The notes beneath the pieces were generated by a model that saw only the letters and a program-made list of their open reading frames with translations, was not told the origin of the DNA and did not search any database. From contig OZ024865.1 in the NCBI GenBank assembly GCA_964017155.1, positions 16,738,377 through 16,802,376 on the forward strand: a stretch of DNA of 64,000 nt. The letters run 5' to 3'. This DNA comes from Oasisia sp. SBJ-2009 (lineage: Eukaryota; Annelida; Polychaeta; Sabellida; Siboglinidae). Positions 45,251-54,900 of the stretch are shown here, in pieces. Numbering within the stretch: position 1 is the first letter of the stretch; every line of letters begins with the position of its first letter. The translations under genes and the position numbers were made by a program.

Positions 45251-48200
45251 CACCCACATACGTACACATGCACACACGTACACATGGATGTACTCTTGCA
45301 TACATGCACACATACACTTACAGATTTTTTCTTTTTTAGTTTTACATTTGGGTCATTATTTTAAGGACAAATACATGTAAAGCAATAGTTTTTTTAGCTA
45401 GTTTTGACGCAGTATAAGTTTAGTTATTTATTATGTAGCACTATAGTGGCAAAATAAATATGCTGTAATTTGTTAGTTGAAACCTGTATTTTCAGCTTGA
45501 ATTTCTGTAAGAGCTGATATACTATTTGTCATTTAATAAAAAAATTGCATTTAAATGATATATTTTATCACACATTCAGTACAGAATATATATTGTGTGT
45601 TGGAGTTTTCATTCAGAATGACAATTTGGCTCAATCTTACTTCACATCACAAGAATGCCGTTTTGGTTTTCACATTTTCTACCACCCCTCAGTGATGGCT
45701 GATGAAGGCTGAAGAAAGGTGACAGCAGGACAGGTTGTCCTTTTGTCACATGATGCTGGTCACATAACATGCCTACTGCAAAGGAAACGTTTGCCAATGG
45801 CTAAATCTGCATGGCGCAGTCTAAATATTAGTCATAGTCATCATGCCTCGCATATAACTTTATTATTATTTATTTATTATATATTATATATTTTTAAAGT
45901 CAGTAAGTTGTTTATATACCTTACTTTTCAAACAGTATTTATTTACATGAATTAATTGCATACTTATTATACAATCACATCCTGTATATTGGTAATTATT
46001 TTACATGTTTTTCTACAATTTTACATTTATTTAACTTATAACCTTATTTATTTTTTATCCATTCATTTTTTAACAAATTTGATCTTTTATAGGCTACTTA
46101 GATGTGCTAATGTATGTACCAATTGTATATGGGGATTTACCTGAAAATAAATGTATTCGTATAATATTCAAAATCAGAAACAATAAACTGGAATTTTGAC
46201 AGATTCAAGGATGCTAAATTGTGTTTTATTAATCTGTTGTTCAGCTCAGTGCGAAGTGACGACGATTATGCCAGGGCGGCAACTGAAGCCTTCCTGCGGG
46301 CCGTGCAGGCTCGTAACAATGGCAACACAGAGCTCAGCCTCTGTCTGGCAAAATCCTTTGTCCTTGCTGCCAATGCCACAGAAGACGACGCGAAGAAAAT
46401 CATCAAGGTATGGACTGCATCAACAGTGATTGTCTTGTTAGAGGGACTGGTCCACTCTTGTTTTTAATCAATGTCCACTCCTGTTACTCAATGTTCCAAC
46501 TGATAATGGGTGGTTTATGTAATTTTGGAGGTATATGTATCCCTTGAAGTTTGTTTCTGAAGAGATAAAAACTCGTTGTAGATTAACTTTTATGCGTATA
46601 TATTAACATGCATGCGCACATGCACACATCCTTGCATGCATGCATGCATACACACATTTTTGCGAGCTTCATTATTACATTTATATAAGATAAGCATCCT
46701 CTTAAATTATACTATATTATACTGGTTCTATAAAAACATGCACATGTGAGAACACCCCACATGTATCTGTAGATACAACAAGTAAATAAAGGTATACACA
46801 CAGTCACATATACATAAATACACACCAACACACCAACACACCAACACACCAACACACCAACACACCAACACTCCAACACACCAACACTCCAACACACCAA
46901 CACTCCAACACACCAACACTCCAACACTCCAACACTCCAACACACCAACACACCAACACTCCAACACTCCAACACACCAACACACCAACACACCAACACA
47001 CCAACACTCCAACACACCAACACTCCAACACACCAACACACCAACACTCCAACACACCAACACTCCAACACACCAACACTCCAACACTCCAACACTCCAA
47101 CACACCAACACACCACCACACCAACACTCCAACACACCAACACTCCAACACACCAACACACCACCACACCACCACACCAACACTCCAACACACCAACACA
47201 CCACCACACCAACACTCCAACACACCAACACTCCAAAACACCAACACACCAACACTCCAACACTCCAACACTCCAACACTCCAACACACCAACACACCAC
47301 CACACCAACACTCCAACACACCAACACTCCAACACACCAACACACCAACACTCCAACACACCAACACTCCAACACACCAACACACCAACACACCAACACT
47401 CCAACACTCCAACACACCACCACACCAACACACACACACACATACACACACACACACACAATCTTAACCCCCTTTCACTCACTCACTCACTCACTCACTC
47501 ACTCACTCACATGTGCCTGTTGTAGGCGTTGAGTGAGGTGACAGGGTCCCGCGCTGTTGTCCTGTTCACGTCCCCCGCCGACACACGTAAGCTGCTGGAC
47601 GCGGCCAAGAGCCTTAAGCTGAGGGGGCGCTTTGTCTTCCTCGGCTCCGAGCAGTGGGGTAACAACAGCAAGGTGGTGGCAGATGTGGAGGAAATGGCTC
47701 TCGGGGCAGTTACTCTGCAGGTGAGTGCTGTAGAATGTGTTTTACATAGTAGGTAAAAAAGACAAAGTTTAGGGTGTGATCGATGGGTTGTGTCTTTTCA
47801 TATGTTTGATAATTAATTGTGTACATATGTTCATATATACATGTCGAAGGTTTGGCTTTGTATATGTGTATGTATAAATGTAGGCATTTGTGTATGAATT
47901 AAATATGACAGCAGTTATAATTGTTTTAATATAGTATAGTTAATCTTGTTACAGTGAGAATTTTAATTACACCAAAGTTCTAGTACACAAACCAAATGTC
48001 GGCAATATGAAACAGTATGTATCGTCATCAGTTGTTACACTTTGTGTTATCTTGAACTGTGTCATGTTATCCTGAACTGTGTCGTGTTATCGTGAATTGT
48101 CATGTGTTATCTTGAACTGTGTCATGTTTTCCTGAACCGTGTTATGTGTTATCTTGAACTGTGTCTTGTGTTATCATGAACTGTGTCTTGTGTTATCATG

Positions 48201-48764
48201 AACTGTGTCTTGTGTTATCCTGAACTGTGTCGTGACATATACTGCCTTTGCCCGGCACAGTATTAAATATTAAACAAAGCATTGAATTGAATAGCCTTGA
48301 CACCAGAGAGCAGACTGTAGGTGACATTGTACACACAACAAAGAAATTATTTACGTAAATTAGCAGTGTAGACAAACACTGCTACACGTCCTTGTGCCCA
48401 CTGGTTTTGATTGGTTACATCAGGTCATGTGACAGTTAACAAGATGGCTGTATCTCGCAGGTGGTCAGCGGAGTGCCGAAAGGTTTCCTCCGTTATGTCA
48501 GCTCTGTGACTGTCACCCAGCACAAGGACATACCTGATGACTGGTTTGAAGAGTTCTGGCAGCGAATACACAAATGTCGCCTCGAGAACGCCACAGTTGT
48601 CCTCACCCAGGTAACACAAAGACTCATCCAGTTTAATTCAAACTAAACCGAAGCTCGGTTGAATTTATCAACTTTGGAGCAGTTGAAAATGTTGCAGGCA
48701 AGTGCATTGAGTTTCAACTAATGTCAATTTCAATTGAATGTTCAGTTGTTTAACCTCAATACTG

Positions 48765-48848
<84 letters not shown>

Positions 48849-48859
48849 TATATATATAA

Positions 48860-48933
<74 letters not shown>

Positions 48934-51900
48934 GTATATATATGCACATATATAATATATATATATATTATATATATGTATATATATATAATATATATAT
49001 ATATATATTAGGGCACCTTTGTGGTCTACTATATACTACAACAAATAGCCTCAGCCTCGGCTAACATATGCAGCATTGATGATAACGACATAATTCGCAA
49101 AGCTGTTTGAACCACTAATTAGATGCTGCATTTGTTATGACTACACAGAAACTATGAGCTATATACCTCAACCAATGTGAACATTTTTGTACACACAATC
49201 CAATGTGAGAATAAGATATTAAGCCTTAAACAAAACTATCGTATGTTGTTTAGTTCAAACGCATCTGCTCGCTGAATCTACGCATCAGTGAAGATATGAT
49301 CGACGTTCCGGCGAGCGTGTTACAGACTATCATCGCCACTCAACAGGTGGCCCTGGGATTGGCTGACATCGAAGAATGCCCTTCTGGGTAGGTGCTTTAT
49401 AATGGTACAAAGCCTGACTGCTTTTATTATAAAACCACATCACACAGTATAAACTACTGTTTGTCACATCACATGGTCTGTTCTGCCAACAAACCAAAAA
49501 TAATTGTTTAGGTCCCATATCCCATAATTGTTTTAATTTGGCAGAAATACATGTTATAATCTCATCTTTAAAAAGTCCTGTTTAATCTCTACACATTATC
49601 CGGAACTAATAAAATGCAATTATTTACAAACCCATGTGTATATTATTTAACAGACGGTATAAATAAGAATGACCTAATATCTAAAATTAAAAGCTATTTG
49701 AAAGTTTGCTTCAATTTTGAAAATAAATATAAAACTTATTAGAAATATTTCGCCTAATTAGATATTGTTTTAATGCTGTTGAATCCATAAATATATTCAT
49801 AAATCCATTCAAAAATATTAGGTAATAGTTTTGCAACTTTGCTGTGACAAAATGCATAATGTTCCATCGCCGCTATCAACCTGAAGTGTTTTGAAACAAG
49901 GTTTTCTGTTTTGTCAAGTTACCTGAAGCCAGTGATGGGAAATATATATAATAGCCAGAAGTTTATTGATCTTGTTGTACACCGTACCGTCCCTCTTTGT
50001 GGTGATGAGTGGCAACTAGACAACTTCAAAGATATTTGTGGTTAGGTATATCTGTTTCTGTAATGGTCGTGATGACTATCCTTGGTCTGATCTACATGGA
50101 TCGGTGTAAACTGTTGTGTAAATTAAATTCACTAAAATCATGTTTTATGACAGTGCACAGTTACAGACGTAGACAATGGATCGATTTAGCAAACATTTCT
50201 TCAGATTTGTGAAAAATGTTCTCTTATTTAGGCTGATGACAGTAAGGGATAGTGTAACGATGGTGTGTTTTTGTTTTCTTTGCAAGTTCCAAGCCAATAT
50301 TGGCTGAGTGTCTGGCGACGTTGCCGAAACGAAACACACTCATCTATGACAGCATCCGCAAATCCACATGGGTGGCGCCATCTGGTGAACTTGCCAGTGG
50401 CAATCAAATGACCTTCACCTTTACGAAGGAGGGTCACGGCAGCCATGGATACAACATCTACAACTATCAGAAAGGCGACTCTGGCTCCTTGTACAAGAAG
50501 GTTGGTACCGGGTCATAGTGGGTGTAGAATACAAACACCAGCCATGAACACATGCAGTCAATGTTAATGCACTGGTAGCAATGGTAGAGTAAGCAACCCC
50601 ATCAACTATCCATACTAACAATAATATATTAGCAATGCTATTAATGTCATTGTAATACGTACTTTCACACATACTTTCAAACCCCTTTATACACAAATTA
50701 AACCACTCATGTAGGTAATTCTTTAGGTGTAAACGTGCACTTCAAACAATCCCCAGTAGTATGCTGCAGTCACCTAGTAGATACATTCTAGGTAACAGTT
50801 AATGTCATTGTAATACTTTCACACATGGCTGTTGTTAACTAACTACATCTTATGGTTTTACTCATTTATGTTGCACTGCGTACCAGACATACAACCCCTT
50901 TTACACAAGTTAAACCACTCTTGAAGGTAAATTTTTAGGTGCAAATGTGCACTTCAAACAATCCCCAGTACGTAGTATGCTGCAGTCACCTAGTAGATAT
51001 GTTCTAGATAACAGTTATATGTGGCAGCCATAAGAAGGCATCATGTTTAAGTGTGCTTTGTTTTATTCTTGAAGCCAGACAATGTCAACATAGTCAAAAG
51101 TCAGACAATGTCAACATAGTCAAGAAACATATACACAACAATTAATGCAGATGTGATGTACTTAATCACGTAACCTTTGACCTCATTCTCCACAATAACT
51201 CAGGCTCGTGTGTCAACAGATCGGCGACTACAGCAGCGGCCGTCTTCAGATTGACCGCAGGTTGTACAAGTCGTACGACAAGGACGGTGACGTCGCTGTC
51301 ACCCACCAGCTATCCCAGTGTCCTCTGGGGCAGCCGTGTAGCTGCAGCAACAACACTGGCTACAACGGCAGCACCAGGCCGGCCGCTCCGAGGACGAGTG
51401 AGGTCAAACTCGCTGACCTCAACGATAACTTCGGACAGTTGTGGGGAATCATCCTCACAGTACTCACGGTCATCGGGATCCTCGTGACCCTCTTCATGTT
51501 CATCTATCTCCTCATCTTCTACCCCGTCAAGGGCGGTACGTCCATCCTCGGGTTCTTGCTACTCTTCGGGGTGTTGCTCATCTACGTTGACAACTTCGCC
51601 TTCCTCGTGCGACCGAACGATGACGTTTGTGCGGTTCGACGGTTCAGCCTCGGCTTCGTGTATGCGCTGTGTTTTGCCTGCATGCTCATTAAGGTACGTC
51701 GATTATTGAATTTAATTGAATTGAATTGAAATTTATTTCAACAACAACTACTATTACATTATAAATACAGTGCATACAATACAAATTGTTGAAAAAAGGG
51801 TAAAAGAAGTACAATGCTTATCATCTTTACCCTTATAATTTCTTAATTTCATACATAAAGCATCTGAACAGTGCAACAGAAGGTGTGACAACACTATTTA

Positions 51901-54900
51901 TATGTGTAACCATACAACATTTAAATAAAAAAAAGACATTGACATTTATTGAAGCACTTTAAGGGGTAATTAGTTCCATGCCCTTGGAGCTGCACAAGAG
52001 AAGGATCATTCGTTGATTTTAATGTGGGAGGTTTAAGAAGTACCTGATCACAAGAACACAGACTGTGTGTCGGGCAATATTTACAGAGAAACAGTGCTGA
52101 TAAATATAGAGGTGCAGGAGGCATTTAAAAGTGAGAAGTAGGGTCTTAAATGTGATGCAACTCTTAATAAAAAGCTAGTGCAGCTCCAAGAGCATGGGTG
52201 TGACATGTGACGTGTTAGAGCCCTAGACCATTTTTGCCAATATAAATTATAAAAAATTAAACATTCAGTTTGTTTATTGTTATAAGAGGTAAAAAAACCT
52301 TCTCTTGTGCAGCTCCAAGGGCATGGAACTAATTACCCCTTAAAGTGCGACAATGTACGAGTGTTAACCACTTTAAGGTTGCACTGAAGACACATCTTTT
52401 CACAGATTATTAGTTTGACAATCGACGATCGTAATTAATTAGTCGCCATTCATCCATTTATTTTAATTTATATATTATTTTAATATATTGTTATTATTTT
52501 AATACACTGTGTACTTGTGCTTATTTATGTATATATTTTAAGGAACATTTAATAGCTGGAATGATTGCATATTTGTCAAAGTGGTATATACAAGTGAATT
52601 TTGTATATTACTTTAATTTAATCGGCATAACCATTGTAAAGCACCCCAGAACATATATTTGAATGGGGCACTATATAAGAACTATATTATTATTGTTTAA
52701 CAAGATTTAACAAGATTGCCACCTAGAGAATCAACTCTAGATGGCAGGTGGACCAGGAAGCCCTTTGGCTTATCGAGAGTCCAACCTATGTATTTAAATG
52801 TACCCCACGCGTCTTAGGTATATGTTGATTTTATTTTTAAATATATTAACACTACTAGCACCTACACAATCAGCCGGTAATCTGTTCCATTCATTGACTG
52901 TTCTTTGTGAAAATGAGAATTTTCTAATATCTAGTCTACACTGCTTCTTTGCTAATGTGACTTCATGTCCTCTAGTCCTTCTCTCTTCCTTGACCGTGAA
53001 CAAAATATTTTTGTCAGTACTTTCATACCCATTAAAATATTTTAAACACTTCTATCTGATCTCCTCTCAATCTGGTTTCTAGTGTTGTTTGACCATATTT
53101 TTAGACGCATTTCATAATCAATGTCCCTGAGTTTTAGTATCATTTTGGTTGCGGTTTTGTCTGCAGGTGTTGAACACGTGGAGTCTGGAGAGTTACGCCG
53201 TTACGTATTACTCGGAGCCGGTGGGGCGTAGATTCTCCCACCCCCTCAGTCTCCTCCTCCTCGCCCTCGCTGTCACCGCCGTCCAGGTCGGCTTCGCCAC
53301 CGAGTGGCTCATCCTCTCTCCTGCCAGGTATGTACATTTACCCCCTTCTTTTGCCCCACCCCTTTATCCCCACTGCTTATCTTCTCCCGTTACCCCGTCC
53401 CTCATCCCCTCCGTTTACCCCCTCCCTTTACTTCCTTCCTTTACTCCTTCCCTTTTTCTTTGGTTCCTCCCTTTCTCCCCCCTTTACCCCCACCCTCTTC
53501 CGCCTCCCTTTCCGCCTCCCTTTCCGCCTCCCTTTCCCCCTCCCTTTCCCCCTCCCTTTCCCCCTCCCTTCCCCCCTCCCTTTCCCCCTCCCTTTCCCCC
53601 TCCCTTTCCCCCTCACTTCCCCCCTCCCTTCCCCCCTCCCTTTCCCCCTCCCTTTCCCCCTCCCTTTCCCCCCTCCCTTCCCCCCTCCCTTTCCCCCTCC
53701 CTTTCCCCCTCCCTTTCCCCCTCCCTTTCCCCCTCCCTTTCCCCCTCCCTTTCCCCCTCCCTTTCCCCCTCCCTTTCCCCCTCCCTTTCCCCCTCCCTTT
53801 CCCCCTCCCTTTCCCCCTCCCTTTCCCCCTCCCTTTCCCCCTCCCTTTCCGCCTCCCTTTCCCCCTCCCTTTCCCCCTCCCTTTCCCCCTCCCTTTCCGC
53901 CTCCCTTTCCCCCTCCCTTTCCCCCTCCCTTTCCCCCTCCCTTTCCCCCTCCCTTTCCCCCTCCCTTTCCCCCTCCCTTTCCGCCTCCCTTCCCCCCTCC
54001 CTTCCCCCCTCCCTTCCCCCCTCCCTTTCCCCCTCCCTTTCCCCCTCTCTTCCCCCCTCCCTTTCCCCCTCCCTTTCCCCCTCCCTTTCCCCCTCCCTTT
54101 CCCCCTCCCTTCCCCCCTCCCTTTCCCCCTCCCTTTCCCCCTCCCTTTCCCCCTCCCTTTCCCCCTCACTTCCCCCCTCCCTTCCCCCCTCCCTTTCCCC
54201 CTCCCTTTCCCCCTCTCTTCCCCCCTCCCTTTCCCCCTCCCTTTCCCCCTCCCTTTCCCCCTCCCTTTCCCCCCCTTTCCCCCTCCCTTTCCCCCTCCCT
54301 TTCCCCCTCCCTTTCCCCCTCCCTTTCCCCCCTCCCTTCCCGAGCAAGAGGTTTGAGAGAGTACTTGGTGCTTACAGATACGACATGGTGGAGTACCGCG
54401 AGGAACTCGTGGCCCGGTGCGCACCGGAGGCGACGCACTACGCGAAGCTCATCATGTCGTGCATCTACGTGATGGTCCTCATCGCTCTCACCTTCATCTT
54501 CTCGATGGCGACGTGGGACAGCGAGGAGAACCACAACGAGTCTCGCTTCGTCTTCTTCGTGTCCTGCTTCACCATCGTCATCTGGATCGTGTGGACGATC
54601 GTCGCGACGATGGCTGAAATCAAGTATCAGGATCCGGCCGTGATCATCGCGAACCTCGCGAATGCGACCGTGATCCTCGTGCTGGTGTTTGTGCGGAAGA
54701 TGTACCTGCTGAGGAAGTACGAGAAGGACATCAAGGAGGAGAAACGGTCCAGGATGTCCTCAATCTCAGATAGAGGTACAGTGCCACTCCCAGTTTGTCA
54801 CCTAATTGATGTGTCCAGTGTATCATGGTTTACCTGTGTCACCTAAGTGATGTGTCCAGTGTGTCATGGTTTACCTGTGTCACCTAAGTGATGTGTCCAG

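Noticed and set aside
44044..45339. Histidine/threonine-rich extension of exon 19
   Set aside because: It is CA-repeat read-through beyond the donor at 44418; homology to VFT5 stops there and resumes at 46245.
46712..47482. Minus-strand 256-codon CVGVLECW frame
   Set aside because: Pure octamer satellite on the opposite strand of a receptor intron.
50009..50212. Short hydrophobic frame resembling a transmembrane segment in receptor intron 23
   Set aside because: No fitting splice sites, and it interrupts the VFT5 sequence, which is continuous without it.
53441..54424. Minus-strand glycine/arginine/glutamate-rich frame resembling an RGG protein
   Set aside because: It is the complement of the polypyrimidine satellite with no unique sequence.
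53149..54846. A 565-codon proline/serine-rich frame that seems to join receptor exons 26 and 27
   Set aside because: The middle is the CCCTTT satellite intron; GTATGT at 53328 and cttacag at 54377 remove it and restore the 7TM sequence.
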